NCBI GenBank assembly: GCA_046756865.1
Contig: JBHHXE010000001.1
Coordinates: 1-64,000 of the forward strand
Length of the DNA stretch: 64,000 bases
DNA from: DUAG01 sp046756865
GTDB taxonomy: Bacteria > Nitrospirota > Nitrospiria > SBBL01 > JAADHI01
Direction of reading: 5' to 3'
Below, piece after piece: positions 32,081 to 40,928 of the stretch. Under the pieces are notes generated by a model. The model did not search any database, was not told where the DNA came from, and saw nothing but the letters and a program-made list of their open reading frames with translations. The translations under genes and the position numbers were made by a program. Position 1 is the first letter of the stretch; every line of letters starts with the position of its first letter.

Positions 32081-34303
32081 GTGAATCACTCTCTATTAAC
32101 ACAAAAGTCAAAAAAAAAGAATGTCTTCCGTCCGGTGTGGATCACTGCGCTCTTTCTGGGTTTATCAGCATCGCTCACCTTTCTTATCTTTCGAGGCATC
32201 GAACACCCCTCTCAATTCTCAACAAATATCCTCGTACTTACTCTTGTGAATGTAAATATCACGTTGACGATTGTCCTGGTGCTTCTTCTCTCCAGAAATC
32301 TGATTAAAGTCTACTTTGAAAGGAAACGGGAGCCCGGAAAGTCGAAGTTCAAGAGCAAACTTGTCGGGGCATTTCTCGGCCTTTCTCTGATTCCTTCTAT
32401 CTTATTATTTGTTGTTGCCAGCGGCCTTTTGACGAGCAGTATTGAAAACTGGTTTTCTATCCAGGTGGAAAAATCACTTGACCAATCTCTGGGTGTCGCC
32501 CAGGATTACTATGAGCAGAATCGCCAGCATGTAACGCGTGCTTCAAATGAGATCAGCCGATCTCTTCTTGAACGGAATATAATGAAGCGTACTCGGAAAA
32601 GACTAACCGGATTGCTTGAACGACGCCGGGAAGAATATGGTATCCAGGCTGTACACCTGTTTACACCGGAACTCCGCCTGATTGCCGGGGCTTCGGAAAA
32701 AGGATCGGCTGTTATTCCCCCGTCTCCGGATTTCCTGGAAGATATACTTGATGCGAATATGGCGCGCAAAGACAGAGAGCAAGGGCTTCTTCCACTGTCT
32801 ATAAAATCAACGCTGGACGGAGACCTCCTCCGTGGCATCATCCCATTACGTTCAAATAAGCGCCTCACTGCGCTTCTTGTGGTAGACCACCTGATCCCAA
32901 TTGATGTTGTTCAGAAGATGGAGGGAATCAAAAAATCGGTTGAAGAATACAAACAGTTGAAGGCCTTCAAAAATCCGATTAAAGGGAGCTACATCCTTTC
33001 CTTCCTCATCATTGTCCTCTTGATCATCTTTTCTGCGGTATGGTTCGGCATTTACTTTTCCCGCACCATTACCGTTCCGATACAGCGTCTTGCCGAAGGG
33101 ACACAAGCTGTTGCCGATGGAGATTTGAACTTCCAGCTCGATGTGCGGGCAACCGATGAGCTAGGCGTCCTGGTGGATTCGTTTAACCGGATGACCTCTG
33201 ACTTGAGGCAGGGGCAGGAGAAAATTAAAGAGGTCAATCGCTTTCTCCTGGAATCGAACCGGGAATCTGAAGGACGTCGGGCTTACATGGAGGGTGTCCT
33301 TCAAAATATCGGGGCAGGCGTTATTTCGGTCGATGAAAAAGGGATGATCGCAACTTTTAATCCATCGGCAAGCAAGATTTTCAGTATCCAGCCCGATAAA
33401 GCCATTCAGCAGGATTTTATTGATTTCTTTTTATCCCGAAAAATGAGGGGAATTACCGACCTGTATCAGCAGATGCAAGCCGGAGGGGAAGAATCTCTGG
33501 AGGAAGAAATTATCGTCGAAGTCAAGAACAAACTGTTGACCTTACGCGTCACGCTTTCTGTTCTACAGGGACATGACCAAAGGCTGCTGGGCTTTGTTAT
33601 CGTATTTGACGATTTGACTGAACTCATCCGGGCTCAAAAAGTTGCGACCTGGCAGGAGGTGGCACGTCGGATAGCCCATGAAATTAAAAATCCCCTGACC
33701 CCGATTCAACTTTCCACCGAGCGTCTTCGGAAAAAATATTTTCAGCGGCCCTCTGATTTTGATAAGATATTTGACGAATCGACCCGGATCGTGATCAACG
33801 AAGTCCAAGGGCTGAAACGCCTTGTTGATGAGTTCTCAGAGTTTGCCAGACTTCCCCCCCCTCACCGGACCCTTCAAATGATCAACCCGATCTTACAAGA
33901 GGTCATTCTGCTTTATCAGGCGAGTCAAAAAGATGTCGTGATCACTTCTCAGCTTGATGAAAAGATGCCTTCTTTAAATTTGGATCGTGACCAGATCAAG
34001 CGTGTATTTTTGAATCTGTTTGAGAATGCGTTTGAGGCCATGGAAGGGAAGGGCGGGGTTTATATTGCGACGATATATGAACAGGCTCAGCAAAAGGTTC
34101 GTATCGAGATTTCTGATGAAGGCGTCGGGATTGCTCCTGACGATATTGAGAAGCTCTTTCTTCCTTATTTTTCCAGAAAGAAAACCGGGACAGGGCTAGG
34201 ATTGGCCATTGTCAATCGCATTGTGACTGATCACAATGGTCAAATTCGAGTCGCGCCACGGCATCCAAAAGGAACAACATTCACAATTGAATTCCCTGTA
34301 TAG
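32081..34303 (+). CDS. NtrY-like membrane sensor histidine kinase
   Basis: This is a 740-residue kinase. Membrane spans near residues 20-40, 50-70 and 90-115 and again near 305-325 frame an extracytoplasmic sensing region. HAMP follows (TITVPIQRLAEGTQAVADGD, about 330-380), then a PAS domain (NIGAGVISVDEKGMIATFNP, about 410-500). HisKA has its phospho-His in RRIAHEIKNPLTP near 535. HATPase_c shows NLFENAFEAM, DEGVGI and GTGLGLAIV. This architecture is that of NtrY. GTG 32081 follows GGGGGG. ntrX lies 25 bases downstream. The signal is unknown; the neighbours point to envelope state rather than nitrogen. Confidence 0.9.
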   Translation: MNHSLLTQKSKKKNVFRPVWITALFLGLSASLTFLIFRGIEHPSQFSTNILVLTLVNVNITLTIVLVLLLSRNLIKVYFERKREPGKSKFKSKLVGAFLGLSLIPSILLFVVASGLLTSSIENWFSIQVEKSLDQSLGVAQDYYEQNRQHVTRASNEISRSLLERNIMKRTRKRLTGLLERRREEYGIQAVHLFTPELRLIAGASEKGSAVIPPSPDFLEDILDANMARKDREQGLLPLSIKSTLDGDLLRGIIPLRSNKRLTALLVVDHLIPIDVVQKMEGIKKSVEEYKQLKAFKNPIKGSYILSFLIIVLLIIFSAVWFGIYFSRTITVPIQRLAEGTQAVADGDLNFQLDVRATDELGVLVDSFNRMTSDLRQGQEKIKEVNRFLLESNRESEGRRAYMEGVLQNIGAGVISVDEKGMIATFNPSASKIFSIQPDKAIQQDFIDFFLSRKMRGITDLYQQMQAGGEESLEEEIIVEVKNKLLTLRVTLSVLQGHDQRLLGFVIVFDDLTELIRAQKVATWQEVARRIAHEIKNPLTPIQLSTERLRKKYFQRPSDFDKIFDESTRIVINEVQGLKRLVDEFSEFARLPPPHRTLQMINPILQEVILLYQASQKDVVITSQLDEKMPSLNLDRDQIKRVFLNLFENAFEAMEGKGGVYIATIYEQAQQKVRIEISDEGVGIAPDDIEKLFLPYFSRKKTGTGLGLAIVNRIVTDHNGQIRVAPRHPKGTTFTIEFPV

Positions 34304-34328
34304 CTGAATCATTACCGAAGGAGTCCCC

Positions 34329-35708
34329 TTGGCTGAAAAGATACTAATCGTAGATGATGAACCGGCAATCCTTTCCACGCTTTCGGGCATTTTGAGTGAT
34401 GAGGGCTATGATGTCCTTGAAGCCGGGAATGGACTTGATGCGCTTCGTCTGGTACAGACGACTTCTCCGGAGATCGTTTTACTCGATATCTGGATGCCAG
34501 ACCCAGATGGCCTCATTACATTGGAAAAAATCAAAGACTCTTCTCCAGATGTTGTTGTTGTCATGATGTCCGGCCATGGTTCCATCGAGACGGCCGTTAA
34601 AGCGATCAAACTTGGCGCTTACGATTACATCGAAAAGCCCCTTTCACTGGATAAAGTGGTTTTAATGGTAAAGCATGCCTTGACCGAGCGGAGGCTCCAT
34701 CAGGAAAACAAGACGCTCAAAAGAATTGTGGAAAAGAAATATGAAATGGTTGGCGCAAGCCCGGCCATTCTTGAGCTCCTTCAGCAGATCAAAATGGCGG
34801 GTCCATCCCAGGGCAGGGTATTAATCTCGGGAGAAAACGGAACAGGGAAAGAATTGGTCGCCAGGATGATTCATGCTCAGAGCCACAGACGGGAAGGGCC
34901 TTTTCTGGAGATCAACTGCGCCGCGATTCCAATCAATCTTATAGAAAGTGAGCTTTTTGGATATGAAAAGGGTGCTTTCAGCGGGGCTCAGCGCCAGAAA
35001 AAGGGGCAGTTTGAACTGGCACACGGCGGGACACTCTTTCTGGATGAAATTGGAGACATGGCCCTTTCGACTCAATCGAAAGTCCTCCGGGTATTACAAG
35101 ATCAAGTCTTTTACCGGGTCGGTGGGGGAGAACGTATTAAGGTTAATGTACGTGTGATTGCCGCATCGAATAAAGTTCTTTCAAAGGAAATCAGAAAAGA
35201 CACCTTCCGGGAAGATCTTTATTACCGTTTGAACGTAATTCCTCTGCACGTTCCCCCTCTCAGGGATCGTGCAGAAGATATCCCCCTCCTGGTTACCCAC
35301 TTTATGAAAGAACTTTCTCAAGAGCAGGGACTAAAGCCCAAAAAAGTTGACGAGGAAGCCTATGATTTAATGAATAAATATGCCTGGCCGGGCAATGTAA
35401 GGGAACTCAGGAACATTACGGAGCGCCTGATGATCATGGTGCCATCGCAAGTCATTGCCCCTAAGGATCTTCCTGCCTTTCTCCAGGGCGGGGAGTTCAT
35501 GGAAGGGCAATCCCGGGCCATGGAATCAATATCAGGAGTCTCTTCCCTGAAGGAAGCTCGCAGTCTCTTCGAAAAAAAACATATCTTGGAAAAACTCGAT
35601 GAAAACGACTGGAACGTCATTAAAACAGCCGAAACGCTTCAGATTGAGCGGACTTATCTATACCGTAAGATGAAGTTTCTCGGAATAGAGGCACCCGAGG
35701 AGAAATAA
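34329..35708 (+). CDS. NtrX-like sigma54-dependent response regulator
   Basis: This is a 459-residue regulator. The receiver domain has DDE near residue 10, the phospho-Asp in VLLDIWMPD near 54 and a Lys in YIEKP near 104. The AAA+ domain has Walker A GENGTGKE near 170, the sigma54 contact loop as GAFSGA (consensus GAFTGA), Walker B GGTLFLDEIGD near 235, and GNVREL. The C-terminal Fis-type helix-turn-helix is VIKTAETLQIERTYLYRKMKFLGI. TTG 34329 has GAAGGAG seven bases upstream. It is the cognate partner of the preceding kinase. Targets are unknown and I saw no obvious -24/-12 promoter in the spacers nearby. Confidence 0.9.
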   Translation: MAEKILIVDDEPAILSTLSGILSDEGYDVLEAGNGLDALRLVQTTSPEIVLLDIWMPDPDGLITLEKIKDSSPDVVVVMMSGHGSIETAVKAIKLGAYDYIEKPLSLDKVVLMVKHALTERRLHQENKTLKRIVEKKYEMVGASPAILELLQQIKMAGPSQGRVLISGENGTGKELVARMIHAQSHRREGPFLEINCAAIPINLIESELFGYEKGAFSGAQRQKKGQFELAHGGTLFLDEIGDMALSTQSKVLRVLQDQVFYRVGGGERIKVNVRVIAASNKVLSKEIRKDTFREDLYYRLNVIPLHVPPLRDRAEDIPLLVTHFMKELSQEQGLKPKKVDEEAYDLMNKYAWPGNVRELRNITERLMIMVPSQVIAPKDLPAFLQGGEFMEGQSRAMESISGVSSLKEARSLFEKKHILEKLDENDWNVIKTAETLQIERTYLYRKMKFLGIEAPEEK

Positions 35709-35719
35709 ATCCAGTTTTT

Positions 35720-38173
35720 TTACGCTGACCGGAACCATCGTAGCCTAAGGGCATTGATGACGACACTCACCGAAGAAAGTCCCATCGCGGCAGCAGCCAG
35801 GATAGGGGAGAGGAGGATTCCCGAGAACGGATAGAGGACTCCTGCTGCGACCGGGATCAGGATGATATTATAAATAAAAGCGAAAAAGAGATTCTGCCGG
35901 ATGTTCCGCATGGTTTCTTTTGAAAGCCTGAGTGCGGTGACAATTCCCCGCAGATCTCCCCCGACAAGTGTAATGTCCGCGGCCGCCATGGCAACATCGG
36001 TCCCGGTACCTATTGCCATTCCGATATTGGCCTGCGCCAGCGCGGGCGCATCATTTATTCCGTCCCCCACCATGGCTATCCGGTGCCCCTGTTTCTGAAG
36101 TTCTTTTATTCTTCGGGCTTTTTCATTTGGAAGGACCTCCGAGATGACTTGATCAATCCCAACAGCCTGAGCAATAACTTCTGCAGTTTTCTTTTGATCT
36201 CCTGTGAGAAGCAGGCTTTTTAAGCCAATCCGGTGTAGAGCTGCAACAACCCCGTTTGCATTTTCTTTTACGGTATCGGAGACGGCAATAATTCCAACAC
36301 ATTCCATCCCGACAGCGACAAACAATGGGGTTTTTCCCTCTTCTGATAGACGAACTCCTGCCTTTTGAAATGTCCTAATGGAGATCTCTTTTTCCTCAAA
36401 CCATCGGGCCGTTCCGAGGAAAACCGTTTTTCCCTGAATGACTGCCTGAATCCCTTTGCCGGGAATGGCCTGAAAATTTTCCGGGTCGGACAGTTTAATC
36501 TTCTCATCTTTTGCCGCTGTTAAAATCGAATGAGCCAAGGGATGTTCCGATCCCTGCTCAGCGCTTCCGGCATAAAAAAGAAGTTTGTCCCGGTCTTCTT
36601 TTTTGCTGATAATGTCGGTGACGGAAGGCCTGCCATGTGTGAGGGTCCCCGTTTTATCAAAGACCACCATATCCACCTTCTGGGCCATCTGTAATGCTTC
36701 GCCGCTACGTATCAAAACGCCGGATTCGGCCCCGCGGCTGATTCCAACCATGACAGAGGTCGGTGTGGCGAGACCGAGGGCGCAAGGGCATGCGACAATC
36801 AGGACGGCGACGGATGCAATAAGGGCATGGGTCAAGTGTGGAGGCGGGCCAACAAAAAACCAGATTATAAAAGATAAGAACGCAATCCCCATCACAGACG
36901 GAACAAAGAAGGAAGCAATTCGGTCAGCCAGTTTTGCAATCGGTGGTTTACTTCCCTGTGCTTCTTCAACAAGACGGATGATCTGAGAAAGAACTGTTTC
37001 TGAACCGACTTGCGTCGCCTTAAAAACAAATCGCCCCGTTTGATTTAAGGTTCCGCCGATCACAAAGTCTCCAATCTTTTTTTCGACCGGAAGGCTCTCC
37101 CCCGAAATCATGGATTCATCGATCGAGGTATAACCCTGAATAATTTCACCATCTACGGGGATTTTTTGACCAGGCCGAACGACAACATGAGCGCCTACCT
37201 GGACATCAGCTAAGGGAACTTCTATGACTTCGCCACTGCTTTGTAAGATCGAAGCAGTCTTTGCTTGAACGCCCATCAGTTTATGAATTGCCTCAGATGC
37301 TTTACCCCGAGCGCGTGCTTCCAATGATCTTCCGATCAGAATGATACTGACAATCGCAGCAGAGGTATCGTAATAGACCGCCGGGCTCACCCCTCCTTCT
37401 GCAAAGAGCGTCGGGGCAAAAGTAGCTATGCAACTGTATGAATAGGCGGCAGATGTTCCAACGGCGATCAGCGTATTCATATCAGAGGTCCAGTGCCTTG
37501 CCGCAGCCCAAGCACCTTTATAAAATTGTCTTCCAAACCAGAATTGGACCGGTGTTGCCAGGAGGAATTGCACCACCAGATTTGTCATTGAACGGGACGG
37601 AAAAAGAAAGCCCAAGCCAAAGAAGTCGGCATGCATGACAACAGCAATGGCAAGGGTCAGGGAGAGAGATGAAAGAACTTTCGCATTAAAGACTGCAGCA
37701 GTCTTATCTCCCGGCAGGGCACCTTCAGGCCGCATTACTTCTGAATCGGGCAGTTGATAACCAAGGCTTTGGATAACATTTTTTATTTTATTGATCGTTG
37801 TTAGTGTCGGCAGATATTCTACTGTCGCCTTTTCAGAGGCTAGGTTGACCGAGGCCATGAAGATCCCAGTCTGACTTTTTAAAACCCTTTCAATTTTTGC
37901 AACGCAGGAGGCACAAGACATGCCTTCTATCGAGAGTGTCGTCTTCTCTGTTTTGAGGTCATAGCCGATCCGTTTAATGACGGCAATAAGTGCAGTCGGT
38001 TTTTCGCCTTCTCTCAGATATACCGTTGCTTTTTCGGTGGCAAAATTAACCGACGCGGAGAGGACTTCATCCAGGGCCAACAAGGTCTTCTCGATACGAG
38101 AAGCACATCCCGCGCAAGTCATTCCTGAAACAGGCAGGTCAAATCGTGTCTCGGCATGATTGTCGACTGTCAT
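35720..38173 (-). CDS. copA: Copper(I)-exporting P1B-type ATPase
   Basis: This is an 817-residue Cu+ efflux ATPase of the inner membrane. Two N-terminal HMA domains carry GMTCAGC (Cys 20 and 23) and GMSCASC near residue 85. It then has the actuator loop ISGESLPVEK, the membrane CPC in ACPCALGLATP near 460, the phosphorylation site DKTGTLT near 505, SEHPLA, and GDGINDAPAL near 700. The last spans contain YN (AFIYNIIL) and MGLSSVSVV, the Cu+-type (subgroup 1B-1) membrane signatures. The start ATG 38173 has AGGAG. It is third in csoR-glycosyltransferase-copA and is probably copper-induced from the csoR promoter. Confidence 0.95.
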   Translation of the reverse strand: MTVDNHAETRFDLPVSGMTCAGCASRIEKTLLALDEVLSASVNFATEKATVYLREGEKPTALIAVIKRIGYDLKTEKTTLSIEGMSCASCVAKIERVLKSQTGIFMASVNLASEKATVEYLPTLTTINKIKNVIQSLGYQLPDSEVMRPEGALPGDKTAAVFNAKVLSSLSLTLAIAVVMHADFFGLGFLFPSRSMTNLVVQFLLATPVQFWFGRQFYKGAWAAARHWTSDMNTLIAVGTSAAYSYSCIATFAPTLFAEGGVSPAVYYDTSAAIVSIILIGRSLEARARGKASEAIHKLMGVQAKTASILQSSGEVIEVPLADVQVGAHVVVRPGQKIPVDGEIIQGYTSIDESMISGESLPVEKKIGDFVIGGTLNQTGRFVFKATQVGSETVLSQIIRLVEEAQGSKPPIAKLADRIASFFVPSVMGIAFLSFIIWFFVGPPPHLTHALIASVAVLIVACPCALGLATPTSVMVGISRGAESGVLIRSGEALQMAQKVDMVVFDKTGTLTHGRPSVTDIISKKEDRDKLLFYAGSAEQGSEHPLAHSILTAAKDEKIKLSDPENFQAIPGKGIQAVIQGKTVFLGTARWFEEKEISIRTFQKAGVRLSEEGKTPLFVAVGMECVGIIAVSDTVKENANGVVAALHRIGLKSLLLTGDQKKTAEVIAQAVGIDQVISEVLPNEKARRIKELQKQGHRIAMVGDGINDAPALAQANIGMAIGTGTDVAMAAADITLVGGDLRGIVTALRLSKETMRNIRQNLFFAFIYNIILIPVAAGVLYPFSGILLSPILAAAAMGLSSVSVVINALRLRWFRSA

Positions 38174-38194
38174 CGAAACTCCTGAATAAATCGT

Positions 38195-38893
38195 TTACGA
38201 ATGATACCATTTTGCCAAGCTCAAAGGAGAGACGCCTAGATAATATAAGACAAACAGAACGATATTGCGAAAGCTGGTGTAATAGTATCCTTTACGGTCC
38301 CATCTGCGCGGTGAAGTTGATATTGATTCCTTCAGGAGAATGATACGACCACATTTCTTTAAGCGACGGATAAAGTCAATATCTTCCATAAGCGGCATAG
38401 AATGATACCCTCCCATCTTTAAAAATATGTCCCGGCGAACAAAGTATCCCTGGTCGCCATAAGGAAGCTTGAGAAAGGAAGATCTTAAATTCGCCATCGC
38501 CGAGATTACCCTCAAAAAGAAGAGCGGGGAATCGATCCTGAGACGAAATGCACCCCCCAGTGTCGAGTTTGATTGGAGCGCTAAGCGGATCGCTTCAAAT
38601 CCTTTTGGTGGAAAACCCGAATCTGCATGAAGAAAAAGGAGAACATCTCCTCTCGCCTGCTTTGCCCCTGTATTCATTTGTTCCGCCCGGCCGGGTGGTG
38701 AGGATATAACAATCCGGCGGGTCTGGTCTTTGGAGCCCTTGTCCCAATTTATCAGGATCTTGGCTGTATTGTCGCAGCTCCCTCCATCAACAAATATCAA
38801 CTCGTCAACGGAAAATTGGTCCATCTGTTCTAGAAAATGAGGTAGTATTTTTTCCTCGTCTAAAACCGGGACAATGACAGAGATGCTTCTCAT
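38195..38893 (-). CDS. Family 2 glycosyltransferase (TIGR04283-like) within copper operon
   Basis: This is a GT-A glycosyltransferase of about 232 residues. It has SVIVPVLDEE at residues 5-14, DELIFVDGGSCDNT near 32, SSPPGRAEQMNTGA near 70, LLFLHADSGFP (DxD-like HAD) near 88, and YGDQGYFVRRD near 150. This pattern matches the rSAM/selenodomain-associated transferase 2 type as I remember it. A hydrophobic C-terminal segment (NIVLFVLYYLGVSPLSLA) suggests membrane association. I use ATG 38893; a GTG at 38905 that overlaps the csoR stop is an alternative. It sits between csoR and copA with 11- and 21-base gaps. The acceptor is unknown. Confidence 0.85.
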   Translation of the reverse strand: MRSISVIVPVLDEEKILPHFLEQMDQFSVDELIFVDGGSCDNTAKILINWDKGSKDQTRRIVISSPPGRAEQMNTGAKQARGDVLLFLHADSGFPPKGFEAIRLALQSNSTLGGAFRLRIDSPLFFLRVISAMANLRSSFLKLPYGDQGYFVRRDIFLKMGGYHSMPLMEDIDFIRRLKKCGRIILLKESISTSPRRWDRKGYYYTSFRNIVLFVLYYLGVSPLSLAKWYHS

Positions 38894-38904
38894 TTTAAGC
38901 TGCA

Positions 38905-39180
38905 CTATTTACCAAGTTTAGAAAACATGGTCATCAGTTCTTCTATCTTCTTCTCCCGTTCGGGTTTGTTTTTCGATTGAAAGGCATTTACAACACAGCC
39001 TTCGAGATGGCGCCGCATTGTTTCTTTTGCCACCCGTTCAAGAGCGCCCTGTACGGCTGAGATCTGATGTAGGGTATCCACACAGTAGCGGTTATTTTCG
39101 ATCATCCTGCTGATCCCCTTGACCTGTCCTTCAATTTTTGCGAGACGGTTCAGGACTTCTTTTTTTATGTCATCATCCAT
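38905..39180 (-). CDS. csoR: Copper-sensing transcriptional repressor CsoR
   Basis: This is a 91-residue all-helical repressor of the CsoR/RcnR (DUF156) family. The Cu(I) ligands Cys33, His58 and Cys62 are all present (NNRYCVDTLHQ and RRHLEGC), in the spacing of characterised CsoR proteins. Copper binding releases DNA. ATG 39180 has GGAGGG upstream. A 32-bp palindrome covers the start of transcription just ahead of the gene, so it is most likely autoregulated together with the glycosyltransferase and copA. Confidence 0.93.
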   Translation of the reverse strand: MDDDIKKEVLNRLAKIEGQVKGISRMIENNRYCVDTLHQISAVQGALERVAKETMRRHLEGCVVNAFQSKNKPEREKKIEELMTMFSKLGK

Positions 39181-39192
39181 CTGCCTTTCCCT

Positions 39193-39224
39193 CCAATATA
39201 CACTACCATAGTAGGGTATATTGG
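39193..39224 (-). promoter_or_regulatory. Probable CsoR operator, 32-bp near-perfect palindrome
   Basis: Two 14-base arms, CCAATATACACTAC (39193-39206) and GTAGGGTATATTGG (39211-39224), surround CATA. They are inverted repeats at 13 of 14 positions. It begins one base past the -10 of the csoR promoter and ends about a dozen bases from the csoR start codon, so bound repressor would cover the transcription start. The GGGTAT half-element is like those in known copper operators of this family. Confidence 0.8.
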
Positions 39225-39225
39225 C

Positions 39226-39254
39226 ATCCTACAGTAAAGGCTAAGTCCTGTCAA
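39226..39254 (-). promoter_or_regulatory. csoR-glycosyltransferase-copA promoter
   Basis: On the reverse strand, TTGACA (39249-39254 read in reverse), a 17-base spacer and TAGGAT (39226-39231). The perfect -35, ideal spacing and adjacent operator make this one of the firmest promoters in the window. Confidence 0.8.
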
Positions 39255-39375
39255 GTTTCGACTGCATAGGAGAGGCTATCAATTTCAAAAGGAACATTTA
39301 TCGATATGATACAAAGCAAAAAAACCTTATAATAATACACATGGCCTAAGAACGATCCTGTTATGGAGAAAGCAC

Positions 39376-40791
39376 ATGGAAGAAGAAATTCATCGACGCA
39401 ATAAGGCGGAAACCGGTTTTCGTACAATCATTGAGCCTTTCAAGATCAAGTCTGTGGAGCCGATCCGGATGACGACACGAATCGAGCGTGAAAACATCCT
39501 CAGGAGAGCACATTTCAATGTATTTCTTATCAAGGCTCGGGATGTCATGATTGACTTGCTCACGGACAGCGGGACAAGCGCAATGAGTTCTGAACAGTGG
39601 AGCGGGTTGATGCGGGGGGATGAGGCCTATGCCGGGAGTGAGAGTTATGAGCGATTTGAAAAGACCGTCAAGTCGATCTTTGGTTTCAAACATGTGATTC
39701 CAACACATCAGGGTCGGGCTGCCGAGCGTATTCTCTTTACTTCCGTCTGTAAACGAGGAGACGTGGTGCCGAATAACAGCCACTTCGATACCACACGGGC
39801 AAATGTGGAGTCCCAAGGCGCCATCGCTGAGGATATCCTGATTGCAGAGGGACTCGATCCCGCTTCCCCCTATCCGTTTAAAGGAAACATGGATCTTAAA
39901 AAGCTGGAGGCCTTGATTCACCGTTTCGGTAGAGCGAGAATTCCGCTTTGCATGATTACGATAACGAATAATGCGGGTGGGGGACAGCCTGTTTCCATGG
40001 AAAATATCCGTGCAGTCAAATCGCTCCTCTCCAAATATCAGATCCCCCTCTATTTTGATGCATGTCGCTTCGCTGAAAATGCCTACTTCATTAAAATGCG
40101 TGAGGAGGGTTATCAGGAACGGCCTGTTCATGAAATCGTTCAGGAAATGATGGGCTATGCGGATGGCTGCACCATGAGCGCCAAGAAAGACGGACTGTCA
40201 AATATGGGAGGCTTCCTTTGTACAAATGATGATTTTTTGGCTAAACGAGAACGTGAGCTCCTGATCCTAACGGAGGGTTTTACCACTTATGGCGGCATGG
40301 CGGGGAGAGACCTGGAGGCGATTGCCATTGGACTGAAAGAGATCTTGAAAGAAGATTACCTGATATATCGGGTCGCGGAAACGGAGTATCTTGGGGAAAA
40401 CATTGAAAAAGCGGGTTTTCCGATCGTGCAGCCGCCTGGAGGCCATGCAATTTACATCGATGCAAAGGCAACATTGACTCACATCCCGCCCTCAGAATAC
40501 CCAGGACAGGCCCTGGCTGCAGCTTTTTTTCTTGCCGGCGGCATTCGGACTGTAGAGATCGGCTCCCTTATGTTCGGAAAAGTCGATCTGAAGACAAACA
40601 AAGAAATCCCTGCTGGAATGGAGCTGGTCCGGCTGGCAATTCCAAGACGGGTGTACACACAAAGCCATATCGATTATGTCATTGAAGTTGCCAGGCAGGT
40701 CTGGAAAAACCGTGAATGTCTCAGGGGTTTTAAGATTGTGGAGCAGGCAAAGGTGCTAAGGCATTTTACTGCCAAATTGGAGTCCTGTTAA
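39376..40791 (+). CDS. tnaA: Tryptophanase (tryptophan indole-lyase)
   Basis: This is a PLP beta-eliminating lyase, 471 residues, the same length as E. coli TnaA. It degrades tryptophan to indole, pyruvate and ammonia. It has DLLTDSGTSAMS near residue 55, MRGDEAYAGSESY near 75, IPTHQGRAAE near 105, TNNAGGGQPVS near 200, DACRFAENAYF near 225 and the PLP lysine in SAKKDG near 268. Two positions separate it from tyrosine phenol-lyase: GIRTVEIGS lacks the TPL arginine, and LRHFTAKL has His where TPL has Phe. The start ATG 39376 follows GGAG. No TnaC-like leader peptide with Trp is seen upstream. Confidence 0.88.
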   Translation: MEEEIHRRNKAETGFRTIIEPFKIKSVEPIRMTTRIERENILRRAHFNVFLIKARDVMIDLLTDSGTSAMSSEQWSGLMRGDEAYAGSESYERFEKTVKSIFGFKHVIPTHQGRAAERILFTSVCKRGDVVPNNSHFDTTRANVESQGAIAEDILIAEGLDPASPYPFKGNMDLKKLEALIHRFGRARIPLCMITITNNAGGGQPVSMENIRAVKSLLSKYQIPLYFDACRFAENAYFIKMREEGYQERPVHEIVQEMMGYADGCTMSAKKDGLSNMGGFLCTNDDFLAKRERELLILTEGFTTYGGMAGRDLEAIAIGLKEILKEDYLIYRVAETEYLGENIEKAGFPIVQPPGGHAIYIDAKATLTHIPPSEYPGQALAAAFFLAGGIRTVEIGSLMFGKVDLKTNKEIPAGMELVRLAIPRRVYTQSHIDYVIEVARQVWKNRECLRGFKIVEQAKVLRHFTAKLESC

Positions 40792-40871
40792 GCTGAAGAG
40801 AGACAGGTCACATCCTTCCATTTACCAAGCGATATGACAATATCAGGAAAGCGTTTTACCCCCGATTCTTT

Positions 40872-40900
40872 TTGACAACCAAGGCTAAAATCAATATAAT
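40872..40900 (+). promoter_or_regulatory. Perfect consensus sigma70 promoter upstream of lepA
   Basis: TTGACA (40872-40877), a 17-base spacer and TATAAT (40895-40900) match the sigma70 consensus at all twelve positions with optimal spacing. The predicted start near 40907 leaves about 22 bases of leader with AGGAAA before the TTG start of lepA at 40929. Confidence 0.85.
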
Positions 40901-40928
40901 TCAATGTTTTATATTTCAGGAAATTTCA

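Noticed and set aside
39255..39375. Possible TnaC-type leader peptide or Trp attenuator upstream of tnaA
   Set aside because: The only small frame is a two-codon ATG GCC TAA, and no Trp codon or hairpin with a T run is present. TATAAT at 39328-39333 lacks a credible -35.
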